35,510 nt of DNA from Neolewinella lacunae (GTDB lineage: Bacteria; Bacteroidota; Bacteroidia; Chitinophagales; Saprospiraceae), in NCBI RefSeq assembly GCF_014349155.1, contig NZ_JACSIT010000152.1, positions 178,802 through 214,311 of the forward strand, given 5' to 3'. This document shows, one piece after another, positions 23,935 through 32,832 of this stretch; position 1 is the stretch's first letter, and the number at the start of each line of letters is the position of its first letter. The notes under the pieces were generated by a model that was not told where the DNA came from, did not search any database, and was given only the letters and a program-made list of their open reading frames with translations. Both the position numbers and the translations under genes were made by a program.

Positions 23935-25464
23935 TTACCGCGCCACTACGGTTTCTAAGCTGCGGTGGTAGCGGTCCAGCGGCACTACGCGGTACTGGTA
24001 TTCCATTCCGGTCTGGGCGCGGTCATCGAAATAGTGGTAGCGGTAGCAGGCCTGGCCGTAGGGGGTGCGGTGCAGCAGGGTTGCGGTTTGGCCCGGGCGG
24101 CTGCGGTAAATGGCGAAGTAGTGGGGGAGTTGGGCTTTAGGGATTTGCTCGTCCATTTCCCAAACCAGCAGTGTACCCTGTTCGGTGGCTTTGGGTTTGA
24201 AGACCCTGACGGCGACGGGGGTGGCGCTGCCAGGCGCGCGGCGGGCGGGCAGCAGGGCGGGCGTGGTGTAGAGTTGGGTCAGCCGTTGGGCCAGTCCGGC
24301 GGGATTATTGAGTAAGGATTTGCTGCTGAAAAAGACGCTGCCTTTGGGGCGGGGCAGTTGGCGGAGGTGGGCAACCTGGCGGGGGAGTTCTTCGGTGCCA
24401 GTCCAGGCGGGGTCGGGGTCGGTTCCTGCTTTGTAGGCGGCGTGGCCGATGTAGAGGTCGGGCCCCGGGGGCACGTGGGTGGTCCACCAACTGACGAGGG
24501 TACGGTAGCTGGCCGCAGGGTGGTCCATGCTCCAGTAAATCTGTGGCAAAAGGTAGTCTACGGTGCCGGCGCGGGCCCAGGCCAGGGCGTCGCCGTAGAG
24601 GCCATCGTAGCTGGTGGCGCCGGCGTTGGTGGGGCTGCCATTGACGGGGTCCTGGGCCTGGTTGCGCCACACGCCGAAGGGGCTGACGCCGAAATACATC
24701 CAGGGTTTGGCGGCCTTGATGCGCCGGTGGGTTTCGGCGATGAAGGTATTGACGTTGTCGCGCCGCCAGTCGGCCAACGATCTGCCGTAGCCATAGGTGC
24801 GGTAAGTTTGTTGGTCGGGGAAGTCGACTCCGGGAACGGGGTAGGGGTAGAAATAGTCGTCGAAGTGGATGCCGTCGAGGTCGTACTTGGTGATCAGCTC
24901 GTCGATCACTTCGCCGAGGTGGGCGCGCACGGCGGGCAGTCCGGGGTCGAGGTAGCGGCGTCCGCCGTAGCTGCGGATCCAGTCGCGGTGGCGGTGGTAG
25001 AGGTGGTTGGCGGCGAAGCGGGTGGAGTCCAGCGTCATGGCCACGCGGTAGGGGTTGATCCAGGCGTGCAGTTCGATGCCCTGGGCGTGGGCCGTCTCGA
25101 TCATGTAGGCCAGGGGGTCGAAATTACTGACCGGTGCCCGCCCCTGTACGCCGGTTAGCCATTCCGACCAGGGGGCGTGGACCGAAGGGTAGAGCGCATC
25201 GGCGGCCGGGCGCACCTGGACGAAGATGGCGTTCATGCCCGCCTGCCGCAGCCGGTAGAGTTGGGAGCGAAAATCCGCCTGCAGCGTAGCGGCATCCGTA
25301 GTTGGATTCTGTGGGTAATCGATGTTGAGCACCGTGGCCATCCACACGCCGCGCAGCTCGCGTTCGGGGGCATTTTCACCGGAGATTATGGCGTGTTGGG
25401 CGCTGACGCAGGTGCCAAGTAAGAGGATAAGGAGCAGGGCAAGGGAACGGGATTTGTCTTCCAT
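23935..25464 (-). CDS. Glycosyl hydrolase-like 10 (GHL10/YngK-type) exported protein
   Basis: A 509-residue exported protein. A signal peptide (LALLLILLLGTCVSAQ) leads into the GHL10 TIM-barrel domain (about 38-360) with ELRGVWMATVLNIDYP, AIFVQVRPAADALYPS, AWINPYRVAM, DGIHFDDYFYPYP and FGVSPFGVW, all family blocks; the Asp residues in HFDDYF are probable active-site residues. The C-terminus (about 410-509) looks like a fibronectin III-type domain. The substrate is unknown, but the family is proposed to act on glycans including peptidoglycan. I chose ATG 25464 over a TTG 18 bp upstream. Confidence 0.88.
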   Translation of the reverse strand: MEDKSRSLALLLILLLGTCVSAQHAIISGENAPERELRGVWMATVLNIDYPQNPTTDAATLQADFRSQLYRLRQAGMNAIFVQVRPAADALYPSVHAPWSEWLTGVQGRAPVSNFDPLAYMIETAHAQGIELHAWINPYRVAMTLDSTRFAANHLYHRHRDWIRSYGGRRYLDPGLPAVRAHLGEVIDELITKYDLDGIHFDDYFYPYPVPGVDFPDQQTYRTYGYGRSLADWRRDNVNTFIAETHRRIKAAKPWMYFGVSPFGVWRNQAQDPVNGSPTNAGATSYDGLYGDALAWARAGTVDYLLPQIYWSMDHPAASYRTLVSWWTTHVPPGPDLYIGHAAYKAGTDPDPAWTGTEELPRQVAHLRQLPRPKGSVFFSSKSLLNNPAGLAQRLTQLYTTPALLPARRAPGSATPVAVRVFKPKATEQGTLLVWEMDEQIPKAQLPHYFAIYRSRPGQTATLLHRTPYGQACYRYHYFDDRAQTGMEYQYRVVPLDRYHRSLETVVAR

Positions 25465-25703
25465 ATTCCCAATTACCGACAAATATTTAATATTTAGTCA
25501 AACAAGCATCCCGTCAGTAAAAAATCTGGGAGACGATGTCTTAGCTTTGGCAGCCCAGCGCCTCCGGAGACTGGCTGGAGTGGGCTGCTTGGCCTGCTTC
25601 ATTTCCAGTACTTTATCACTTTCACTCCTTGCATCCAGCGGCGTTTTTGGGGCTCCGTATTTCCGGATCAGAACTGACCTTTATTTCTAAAAGACTAGTA
25701 AAC
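25465..25703. other. Divergent gap with candidate promoter and leader hairpin for the M36 gene
   Basis: TAGCTTTG (25542-25549) matches the -7 consensus on the plus strand. Directly after it GCAGCCCA (25550-25557) and TGGGCTGC (25581-25588) pair in an 8 bp stem enclosing a further CTCC/GGAG pair. About 150 nt separate the box from ATG 25704, a long leader. On the other side the sequence upstream of the GHL10 gene is AT-rich. Confidence 0.35.
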
Positions 25704-28700
25704 ATGCTTAGAAGATTACCCTTTTTCGTCTTGCTGTGCCTGGCGGGCTTTGTGCCTTTGCTGGCCCAGGACGGCACCCGCCTGGCCACCGATTACCTGC
25801 GGGCCAAGTACCAGGACCACCAGCTCACGGCGGCCGACGTTGCCGATCTGGCGATCACCGACGACTACGTGTCGGGTGGGGTGCGCCACGTTTACGTCGA
25901 GCAGCGCCACCAGGGTCTGCCCGTCTTCAATGCTCAGGCGGCCCTGCACTTCCGTGGCGACCGCCTGGTGCATTCCTCCGTCGCTTTCGTGCCGGACATT
26001 GCTGCTTTACAACTTCCCTCGGCACCTGCGTTCAGCGCCCAAAACGCCGTTGGTGAAGCCCTGCGCTCGGTCGTTGCGGGTTTTGCCACGGCCCAGCCCG
26101 CTGGCCAGGAGGGCGAGGAATACCTCTTCCGCGCCCCTTCCGTTTCGCCGGAGCCCATCAAGGCCCGCCTCGTCTACCTGCCCGGCAAGGGCGGCAGCGC
26201 AAGCCTGGCCTGGCGCATCCTGATTGATCAGCACGCCCGGCATTCGGACTACTGGCTGGTGCTCATTGACGCTACCACCGGTGCCCTGATGGATGCCGAT
26301 AACCTGGTGCTGAAGTGCAATTTCGGCAGCCGCCCCCACACCCACAACTTCAGCAATGCCTGCGCCGAAGTGACTCCGCAACTGCCCGTGCACGAGCAAA
26401 TGCTGGCCAGCCTGGCCGCCGACGGTGCCCGCTACAACGTCTTCCCCTTCGGCGTGGAATCCCCCCTCCACGGCCCCCGCCGCATGGAGGTTAACCCCGC
26501 CGACTCCACAGCCTCCCCCTTCGGCTGGCATGACATCAACGGCCTGCCCGGCCACGAATTTACCATCACCCGCGGCAACAACGTTTACGCTTACCCCGAC
26601 CGCGACGCCAACGAAGACACCCCCGACCCCGGCGTCTTTGCTGACGGTGGCGACTCCCTGGTATTCGACTTCTTCTACGCCGACGAGCAAGACCCCGATA
26701 CCCTGCTGAACGCCGCCCTCACCCAGGTGTTTTACACCACCAATAAGGTCCACGACTGGCTCTACCACGCCGGTTTTGACGAGGCCTCCGGCAACTTCCA
26801 GCGCAACAACTACAAGGGCGACGGCGAAGACCGCGACCCGGTTTTGGCCGAGGCCCAAGACGGTTCCGGCACCAACAACGCCAACTTCTTTACCCCTCCC
26901 GATGGATCCAGCGGAGTGATGCAGATGTTCCTGTGGGAAAGTGGCAACTCCAGTGTAATGCAGGTGACCACCCCCGCTTCCGTAGCGGGGCCCTACCAAA
27001 CGGGCACCGCCGCCTTCGGACGCGTCATCGGTTCCGTTCCCGTAACGGGCCAGGTCGTCATCGTCCGCGATGGCACCTCGATGCCTACCCTGGGTTGTGA
27101 AACCCTGCTGAATCCCGAGTCCATCGCCGGAAAGATTGCCCTGATTGACCGGATGGAATGCTTCTTCGAAGTGAAAGTCGCCAACGCCCAGGCGGCCGGT
27201 GCCATCGGTGCCATCATCTGCAACTTCGAAAATGCAGTGATCAATATGGCAGACAGTGAAGAAGAGCTCAACGTAACCATTCCTTCGGTCATGATCTCGT
27301 CCTCCGCCTGTGCGCCCCTGCGCGCGGCGGTTGCGGCTGGCGACAGCGTCAGTGTCACCTTCCAGTCGGTGGCTCCACCGGCCATCGATGGGGACTTCGA
27401 CAGCGGCATCGTGGCCCACGAAATTGGCCACGGCGTGAGCAATCGCCTGGTGGGTGGCCCGGCCAACACCTCTTGCTTGCGCAACGAAGAGCAGATGGGC
27501 GAAGGCTGGTCGGATTTCTTCGCACTGGCATCTTCTCCGCTGGCGCTTACCCCCACCCCCAACGGCACCGAAGCCCGGGGCATCGGCAACTACGCCACCC
27601 GCCGGGGAATCGCCGGTGCCGGCATCCGTCGGAAGCCCTACAGCACCGACATGACGGTGAATAACTTCACCTACGATGCCATCATCACCTCCGGCGTACC
27701 CCACCCCCTGGGTGAAGTGTGGGCAACCACGCTTTGGGACATGTACTGGGCAATGGTCGATCAATACGGATTCGACGAAGACCTCATCAACGGAACGGGC
27801 GGCAACAACCTGGCGGTGGAGCTGGTCGTGGAAGGCCTCAAGTACACCGCTTGTAACCCCGGTTTGCTTGACGGTCGTGACGGCATCCTCGAGGCCGACC
27901 TGATCGTAAACGACGGGGCCAACCAGTGCCTCATCTGGGAAGTCTTCGCCCGTCGTGGCATGGGCTTCTCGGCCACCCGGGGAGATTCTGATGACCGGAC
28001 GGACAACCGCGAAGCCTTCGACATCAGCCCCTACTGCTCCGGCGGCGTACAACTCACCAAAACCGTAGACGAAGCCACCGTCAACGCCGGCGAAGGGGTA
28101 ACCTTTACCCTCCGCGCCACCAGCTACCGCGAAGAACTGACGACCAACGTGCGCATCACCGACATCATTCCCGCCGGCCTGACCGTTGACCCCGCGTCCA
28201 TTCGCGGCGTAGACGAGTTCAGCATCGACGGCAACCAAATCACCTTCGTCATCGGCGACCTGGAATTTGAGGACGATGAGACCGTCCTCTATTCCGCTTC
28301 CACCGACCCCGATGCGGCCTCCGAAGAACTCTTCTTCGACGGGGCAGAGGATGGTGACGACAACTGGGAGCTCGCCGATCTGGTCGGCAACGTCCTGTGG
28401 GAACGCAACGACACGACCCCTTACGCCGGCGACCTGAGCTGGTACGTACGCAACCCTTCTTCCCAGCAAGACCAGGTGCTGCGCATCTTCGAACCCCTCA
28501 CCGTAACGGGCACCAAACCCGGCCTCCGCTTCTTTACCCAGTACGACACCGAGGCCGGTTGGGACGGTGGCATCGTGGAAGTCTCCACCAACGGCACGAC
28601 CTGGGAAAAAGTAGACAGTAAGTTCTTCCGGGGTGGCTACCGCGGGGAAATTGACGAAAACGGTTCCGCCGCCCTCCTGGGGATTAACTCCTACTGGGGC

Positions 28701-29219
28701 CAAAGCGGCGGCTACCAGGAGCAGATCGTCGACCTGGGCGAATACCTCGGCGAGGATATTTTCTTCCGCTTCCGCTTCGTAGCCGATACCGAAGTAGGTG
28801 CCCGCGGTTGGTGGGTGGACAACATCCAACTGATCGACATCGTCAACTACGACAGTGAAGCTACCCTGACTTCAGACCAGGGTGACGCCTTCACCGCGAG
28901 CGTCGGCAACCTGGGAGTACTCATCGAAGCTACCGAAGAAACGGCCACCAACGATCCGCTCCTGGGCGAAACCGCCGTCAGCGTCTTCCCCAACCCGGCG
29001 GCGGAGTACGTCAACGTCCGCATCAGCGCCGAACGCGCCGGAGCAGCCTCCGTACAGCTCATCAGCGTGGATGGCCGCGTCGTCCACACCGAGCAACTTC
29101 GCCTGGTTTCCGGTGGAGGCCAAACGACGATCAATACCGCCGCTTTGCCCGCCGGCATTTACCTGGTACAAGTGACGGGTGCCAGCCGCGTGAGCACGAC
29201 CAAGCTGACGGTCCACTAA
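25704..29219 (+). CDS. M36 (fungalysin-type) metalloprotease with PA domain and T9SS sorting domain
   Basis: A 1171-residue secreted protease. In order: signal peptide (about 1-22), FTP-type propeptide (about 25-220), M36 catalytic region beginning near 270, a PA domain inserted at about 435-555 (GKIALIDRMECFFEVKVANAQAAGA), the zinc site HEIGHGVSNRL (572-582) with the downstream Glu in GEGWSDFFAL, a DUF11-like beta domain (about 775-870), a jelly-roll/MAM-like segment (about 880-1055), and a type IX secretion C-terminal domain (about 1090-1171, VSVFPNPA ... GIYLVQV). It is probably secreted and anchored by the T9SS. I chose ATG 25704 because it begins the signal peptide; the frame runs open to 25629. 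A bidirectional terminator follows. Confidence 0.93.
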   Translation: MLRRLPFFVLLCLAGFVPLLAQDGTRLATDYLRAKYQDHQLTAADVADLAITDDYVSGGVRHVYVEQRHQGLPVFNAQAALHFRGDRLVHSSVAFVPDIAALQLPSAPAFSAQNAVGEALRSVVAGFATAQPAGQEGEEYLFRAPSVSPEPIKARLVYLPGKGGSASLAWRILIDQHARHSDYWLVLIDATTGALMDADNLVLKCNFGSRPHTHNFSNACAEVTPQLPVHEQMLASLAADGARYNVFPFGVESPLHGPRRMEVNPADSTASPFGWHDINGLPGHEFTITRGNNVYAYPDRDANEDTPDPGVFADGGDSLVFDFFYADEQDPDTLLNAALTQVFYTTNKVHDWLYHAGFDEASGNFQRNNYKGDGEDRDPVLAEAQDGSGTNNANFFTPPDGSSGVMQMFLWESGNSSVMQVTTPASVAGPYQTGTAAFGRVIGSVPVTGQVVIVRDGTSMPTLGCETLLNPESIAGKIALIDRMECFFEVKVANAQAAGAIGAIICNFENAVINMADSEEELNVTIPSVMISSSACAPLRAAVAAGDSVSVTFQSVAPPAIDGDFDSGIVAHEIGHGVSNRLVGGPANTSCLRNEEQMGEGWSDFFALASSPLALTPTPNGTEARGIGNYATRRGIAGAGIRRKPYSTDMTVNNFTYDAIITSGVPHPLGEVWATTLWDMYWAMVDQYGFDEDLINGTGGNNLAVELVVEGLKYTACNPGLLDGRDGILEADLIVNDGANQCLIWEVFARRGMGFSATRGDSDDRTDNREAFDISPYCSGGVQLTKTVDEATVNAGEGVTFTLRATSYREELTTNVRITDIIPAGLTVDPASIRGVDEFSIDGNQITFVIGDLEFEDDETVLYSASTDPDAASEELFFDGAEDGDDNWELADLVGNVLWERNDTTPYAGDLSWYVRNPSSQQDQVLRIFEPLTVTGTKPGLRFFTQYDTEAGWDGGIVEVSTNGTTWEKVDSKFFRGGYRGEIDENGSAALLGINSYWGQSGGYQEQIVDLGEYLGEDIFFRFRFVADTEVGARGWWVDNIQLIDIVNYDSEATLTSDQGDAFTASVGNLGVLIEATEETATNDPLLGETAVSVFPNPAAEYVNVRISAERAGAASVQLISVDGRVVHTEQLRLVSGGGQTTINTAALPAGIYLVQVTGASRVSTTKLTVH

Positions 29220-29244
29220 CCCCCCTCGGCAGCGAATCCAATGC

Positions 29245-29282
29245 AAAACGCCCGCCCGGAAGATCTTCCGGGCGGGCGTTTT
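29245..29282. terminator. Perfect palindromic bidirectional terminator
   Basis: A 38 bp perfect inverted repeat, AAAACGCCCGCCCGG... centred on AGATCT, with four A on one side and four or five T on the other. It ends both the M36 gene (plus) and yqeY (minus). Confidence 0.9.
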
Positions 29283-29311
29283 TGCGCAGGGTCGGGGGGC
29301 TGGAGGGATGG

Positions 29312-29758
29312 CTACCCCAACTTCTGTTTCACCATGGCGGCGATGGTTTTGCCATCGGCCCGTCCGGCGGCGGCCTTATTGGCCAGGCCCATCACCTTGC
29401 CCATGTCTTTCATGGAGGTGGCACCGTTTTCGGCGATGATGCCATCGATGAGCGCGGCGAGTTCTTCCTCGCTCAGGGCTTCGGGGAGGTAGCGGGAGAT
29501 GACCTCAATTTCTTCCCTTTCGGTCACGGCAAGGTCTTCGCGGTTTTGCTTCACGTAGATGTCGAGGCTGTCTTGACGGCTTTTGACGAGTTTCTGGAGC
29601 AGGGCGATCTCTCCTTCGGCGTCCAGGGCCTGGCCCGTGCCGTCCGTCTTTTGGAGCAGGATGGCACTTTTGATGGCCCGGATGCCGCGCAGGGCGATTT
29701 TATCCTGGGCTTTCATGGCCGTTTTCAGGTCGGTGGTGATGCGCTCTTCTAGCGTCAT
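29312..29758 (-). CDS. GatB/YqeY domain-containing protein
   Basis: A 148-residue cytoplasmic protein with the YqeY fold: an N-terminal helical part (LEERITTDLKTAMKAQDKIALRGIRAIKSAI) and a C-terminal tail like that of GatB (SMKDMGKVMGLANKAAAGRADGKTIAAMVKQKL). The family is thought to contact tRNA, but its role is not settled. It ends near the bidirectional terminator and lies 68 bp downstream of hisIE on the same strand, so cotranscription with hisIE is likely. Confidence 0.92.
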   Translation of the reverse strand: MTLEERITTDLKTAMKAQDKIALRGIRAIKSAILLQKTDGTGQALDAEGEIALLQKLVKSRQDSLDIYVKQNREDLAVTEREEIEVISRYLPEALSEEELAALIDGIIAENGATSMKDMGKVMGLANKAAAGRADGKTIAAMVKQKLG

Positions 29759-29826
29759 GGGAATGGAGTTTTGATTCGGGAAGGATAACGTTCCGGCGGG
29801 GCGGAATGGTTGCGCAGCGGACGTGC

Positions 29827-30435
29827 TCAGCGGTGGCGGCTGCGCAGGACGGCCCGGACGTCCTCCAGGCTATAGCCTTTGGCGGCCAGCAAGACGAGGT
29901 AGTGGTACATGAGGTCAGCTGCTTCGCCCAGGAAGAGTTCGCGGTTGTCGTCTTTGGCTTCGATGACGAGTTCTACGGCTTCTTCGCCCACCTTCTGGGC
30001 TACCTTGTTGATGCCCCGGGCCAGCAGCTGGCTGGTGTAACTCTTGGCATCGGGCTGGTCCCGCCGCCGTTGGATGGTGCGTTCGAGGTGATCGAGGAAA
30101 TCGCCCTGGTTGGCTTCGCCCCAGCAGGTGTCCTGGCCAGTGTGGCAGGTGGGCCCCTCGGGGTGGGCCTTGATGAGCAGGCTGTCGCTATCGCAGTCCG
30201 CCGCAATACTGACCAGGCGGAGGTAGTGCTCCGAGCTTTCGCCCTTGGTCCAGAGCCGCTGCTTGCTTCGGCTGTAGAAGGTAACCAGGCCCGTCGCCAG
30301 GGTTTGTTCCAGGGCGGCACGATTGACGTAGCCCTGCATCAGCACCACGCGGGTGGTCGCATCCTGTACGATGGCGGGGAGGAGCCCGTCGGGAGCTTTA
30401 TCGAAGGCCAGGCGGTCCAGTTCGGGTGCATGCAT
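29827..30435 (-). CDS. hisIE: Bifunctional phosphoribosyl-AMP cyclohydrolase / phosphoribosyl-ATP diphosphatase
   Basis: Catalyses steps 2 and 3 of histidine synthesis. In the 202-residue protein the HisI half (1-105) shows GYVNRAAL (35-42), WTKGESS (62-68), DCDSD (80-84) and the zinc-binding Cys pair region GPTCHTGQDTCW. The HisE half (about 110-202) has a helical MazG-like fold with KVGEEAVELVIEAKDD and EAADLMYHYLVLL. I chose ATG 30435, which gives the usual length, over a TTG 27 bp upstream. No other his gene is in the window, so the pathway is scattered here. Confidence 0.95.
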   Translation of the reverse strand: MHAPELDRLAFDKAPDGLLPAIVQDATTRVVLMQGYVNRAALEQTLATGLVTFYSRSKQRLWTKGESSEHYLRLVSIAADCDSDSLLIKAHPEGPTCHTGQDTCWGEANQGDFLDHLERTIQRRRDQPDAKSYTSQLLARGINKVAQKVGEEAVELVIEAKDDNRELFLGEAADLMYHYLVLLAAKGYSLEDVRAVLRSRHR

Positions 30436-30573
30436 AGCAGGGGGGATTGAATTCGACCGCAAAAAATGGTGCTGCCCGGACCCTAAGCCCGGCAGTCAGG
30501 AGAGTAGCGCAGCCAAAACCAGGTCGGTACGGCGCGCCTTCGTCCTAAGTGAACAGGCGTACCGCTGCCGCTC

Positions 30574-30732
30574 CTACATGTAGCCGAGGGCCAGCACCAG
30601 GTAGGTGAGCATGAAGGGCATCGCCACCCAGAACCACTGGTTCATGAAGATCAACATCAGCATGAAGATGACGAAAGAGATGAGGAAGTACAGCCAGTAT
30701 TTACGGCGGTCGGCGGCGGTGGAATTGGCCAT
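30574..30732 (-). CDS. Small 52-residue membrane protein
   Basis: A short open frame (MANSTAADRRKYWLYFLISF at the start) with two predicted membrane helices separated by a short NQW turn (about 13-30 and 34-50). The N-terminal DRRK suggests a positive-inside cytoplasmic N-terminus. An exact TATCTTTG box lies 22 bp upstream (30755-30762). It stands alone between hisIE and pgl on the same strand. I do not recognise a family; small two-helix proteins of unknown role are common in Bacteroidota. Length and promoter position support a real gene. Confidence 0.6.
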   Translation of the reverse strand: MANSTAADRRKYWLYFLISFVIFMLMLIFMNQWFWVAMPFMLTYLVLALGYM

Positions 30733-30754
30733 GGAGCTTTTCTTTTTGCGGGGG

Positions 30755-30762
30755 CAAAGATA
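30755..30762 (-). promoter_or_regulatory. Candidate -7 box for the small membrane protein (TATCTTTG)
   Basis: Exact minus-strand TATCTTTG, 22 bp upstream of the ATG at 30732. No -33 box is apparent. Confidence 0.45.
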
Positions 30763-30872
30763 GGCTCCCGCCCGCTTACGCCGAAGAAAAAGCCCGGATA
30801 TTGTCTTCCCGCCTCCCCGACGGCCCTGCCTTTGCGCAAACCTCGGTTCCAGCCCCTTTCAACCGGCCCCGC

Positions 30873-30898
30873 CGGGCAGCGTTCCTCGCTGCTGCCCG
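30873..30898. other. 8 bp stem hairpin downstream of pgl
   Basis: CGGGCAGC and GCTGCCCG (30873-30880, 30891-30898) form a perfect stem with a 10 nt loop, 9 bp past the pgl stop on the minus strand. There is no T-run, so it could shield the mRNA end rather than terminate. Confidence 0.4.
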
Positions 30899-30907
30899 CC
30901 CATAATT

Positions 30908-31654
30908 TCAGTAGCCCACCTCGGCCGCTGCGGCACCGTCCAAAAACCAGTGCAGCCGCCCGCTGCCGGGCTGGATGTGGGCAACGGGGAAGGTTTCGGC
31001 GTGGGGCTCGCGGTGGAGGATCTGGGCCACGCGTTGGGTCTTGCTGTTGCCGGTGATGAGGAAGACCACCTCGGCCGAAGCGTTCAGCACTGGTCCGGTC
31101 ATGGTTACCCGCAACTGCCCGCTGCTGGGGTGGGTGGCTACGGCGCAAATGGCGGGGCTGGCCATCAACTCGGCCATATTGTGGGGAAAAATGGAGGCAG
31201 TATGCCCGTCTTCGCCCATGCCCAGCATATTGAGGTCCAGGCTGGGCAGGCCGTCGGTATTGCTGGGCAGCAGGCGCTGCATCAACTCGGCGTAAGCGGC
31301 CGCAGCTGCGGCGGGCTCCAGGGAGGTATCGACGGCGTGGACTTGGTCGGCTACCACCGGAACGTGGTCAAAGAGCAGTTTCCGGACTTCCCCGTAGTTG
31401 CTCTCCGGGTGGTCGTGCGGCACACAGCGTTCGTCTCCCCAGAAAAAGTGAATCCGTTGCCAGTCAATCCGCTCCCGGTATTCCTTGGCGAGCAGGGAAA
31501 AGAGCAGCTTGGGCGTGCTACCACCGGAAAGGGCCCAGAAAAAAGGCCCGGCAGGATGTTCCGCCAACCGCTGTACCAGGTGCTCGGCAAAGCCCCGCGC
31601 TACGGCCGGGCCATCGGTGAAGACGTGGAGATGGGGTTGGTAGCTCACAAGCAC
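30908..31654 (-). CDS. pgl: 6-phosphogluconolactonase
   Basis: Hydrolyses 6-phosphogluconolactone in the oxidative pentose phosphate pathway. The 248-residue protein has the DevB-family motifs ALSGGSTPK (41-49), FWGDERCVPHDHPESNY (71-87), and LGMGEDGHTASIFP (144-157), so the active site is intact. The start appears to be GTG (31654 or two codons later, 31648). It lies 37 bp downstream of fabH on the same strand and has its own TATTTTTG box, so it could be read with or without fabH. Confidence 0.93.
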   Translation of the reverse strand: MLVSYQPHLHVFTDGPAVARGFAEHLVQRLAEHPAGPFFWALSGGSTPKLLFSLLAKEYRERIDWQRIHFFWGDERCVPHDHPESNYGEVRKLLFDHVPVVADQVHAVDTSLEPAAAAAAYAELMQRLLPSNTDGLPSLDLNMLGMGEDGHTASIFPHNMAELMASPAICAVATHPSSGQLRVTMTGPVLNASAEVVFLITGNSKTQRVAQILHREPHAETFPVAHIQPGSGRLHWFLDGAAAAEVGY

Positions 31655-31671
31655 AGTTTTTCGGTTCCGCC

Positions 31672-31679
31672 CAAAAATA
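31672..31679 (-). promoter_or_regulatory. Candidate -7 box for pgl (TATTTTTG)
   Basis: Minus-strand TATTTTTG matches TAnnTTTG, 17 bp before the GTG start and inside the 37 bp gap behind fabH. Moderate support. Confidence 0.35.
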
Positions 31680-31691
31680 CAGTAGCGGTTC

Positions 31692-32681
31692 TTAATACGC
31701 CCACTTCAGGTACAAAGCACCCCAGGTGAAGCCCCCGCCAAAGGCCGTGAGGATCACGTTGTCGCCTTTTTTCAACTGCGATTCGTAATCCCACAGGCAA
31801 AGCGGCAGGGTACCGGCGGTGGTGTTGCCGTACCTTTCGATGTTGACCATTACTTTGTCCAGGGGGAAATCGAGCATGGAACTGATGGTCTGGATGATGC
31901 GGATGTTGGCCTGGTGGGGCACGAGCCAGTTGAGGCTTTCGTTGGTCAGGCCGTTGCGGGCCATTACCTTGCTGACTACGTCGGTCATGCCCGTCACGGC
32001 GGCCTTGAAGACCGGACGGCCGTTTTGCCGCACGAAGTGCTCGCGGGCCATTACCGAGTCTACCGTAGCGGGCTTGCGGGAGCCGCCGGCTACCAGGTAA
32101 AGGTACTTTTCTCCGCTGCCGTCGCCGTGGTGTTGGTAATCGATGATGCCGACGTCTTCGGTGGTCGGCTCCAGCATCACCGCTCCGGCGCCGTCGCCGA
32201 AAATGACGCAGGTGGTGCGGTCGGTATAATCAATGATGGAAGACATTTTGTCTGCGCCCACCACGATCACTTTCTTGTGGCGGCCGGCTTCCACCATCTT
32301 GGCACCCACGGTGAGGGCATATAGAAAGCCGCTGCAGGCGGCGTTGAGGTCGAAGCCGAAGGCGTTGACCAGCCCCGCCTGGTAGGCAGACACGTTGGCC
32401 GTATCGGGGAAGATGGAGTCCGCCGTCACGGTGGCACAAATGACCAGTTCCACGTCTTCGGGGGCCGTATTGGTCTTTTTCAGCAGGCCCCGGATGGCGG
32501 CCGTCACCATCACGGAGGTGCCCATGTTTTCTCCCTTCAGGATGTGGCGCTCCTTGATGCCGGTGCGGGTAGTGATCCACTCGTCGGTCGTGTCAACGAT
32601 GGTGGCCAACTCCTCGTTGGTCAAGACGTATTCCGGGAGGTAACCCTGTACACCCGTGATGGCGGCGCGAATTTGGCTCAT
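31692..32681 (-). CDS. fabH: 3-oxoacyl-ACP synthase III
   Basis: Condenses acetyl-CoA (or a branched acyl-CoA) with malonyl-ACP to start fatty acid synthesis. The 329-residue protein has the Cys-His-Asn triad: Cys116 (DLNAACSGF), His256 (WLVPHQANI) and Asn286 (YGNTTAGTLP). The TTDEWITTRTGIKERH block near 31-46 is typical. I chose ATG 32681, which gives the usual length; the frame is open 57 bp further up, through the promoter. Many Bacteroidota have several FabH; which primer this one prefers cannot be read from sequence. It is the first gene of a fabH-pgl pair. Confidence 0.93.
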   Translation of the reverse strand: MSQIRAAITGVQGYLPEYVLTNEELATIVDTTDEWITTRTGIKERHILKGENMGTSVMVTAAIRGLLKKTNTAPEDVELVICATVTADSIFPDTANVSAYQAGLVNAFGFDLNAACSGFLYALTVGAKMVEAGRHKKVIVVGADKMSSIIDYTDRTTCVIFGDGAGAVMLEPTTEDVGIIDYQHHGDGSGEKYLYLVAGGSRKPATVDSVMAREHFVRQNGRPVFKAAVTGMTDVVSKVMARNGLTNESLNWLVPHQANIRIIQTISSMLDFPLDKVMVNIERYGNTTAGTLPLCLWDYESQLKKGDNVILTAFGGGFTWGALYLKWAY

Positions 32682-32706
32682 GGCAGATAGGCTTCGATTA
32701 GGGCGC

Positions 32707-32739
32707 GCAAGATACGACCACGGGGCGTGCTGGGGCAAA
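32707..32739 (-). promoter_or_regulatory. fabH promoter with -33 and -7 boxes
   Basis: Minus strand: TTTG (32736-32739), 21 bp spacer, then TATCTTGC (32707-32714), close to TAnnTTTG. This is the only site here with both boxes at suitable spacing, 26 bp before the ATG. Confidence 0.5.
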
Positions 32740-32815
32740 GGAAGTTCTGCGCGGAAAGCCGATGGCTAACCGGTAAAACGGCGCTGACTTCACGGTGCCT
32801 TTGTTCGATGAAGCG

Positions 32816-32832
32816 GGCGCGGCCGCAGGTGC
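32816..32832 (-). repeat. Dispersed 17 bp motif, copy e
   Basis: Exact minus-strand GCACCTGCGGCCGCGCC upstream of fabH. On the same strand it is preceded by AGGGACTTGCCC and an 18-20 nt pyrimidine tract; copy f has AGGGACTTGCCC directly before the motif. Confidence 0.85.

Noticed and set aside
26021..26032. CGGCACCTGCG in the M36 gene as a partial dispersed motif
   Set aside because: Only about 10 bp match, within ordinary coding sequence; not beyond chance in GC-rich DNA.
26007..28829. Long open frame on the minus strand (940 codons)
   Set aside because: It is antisense to the M36 protease, which has clear domains. High-GC codon bias leaves the opposite strand open; its translation shows no known domain.
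31300..31318. GCGGCCGCAGCTGCGGC as a further copy of the dispersed motif
   Set aside because: It shares only the GCGGCCGC core and encodes a normal Ala run in pgl; the flanks do not match. The same applies to GCGGCCGC near 13852.
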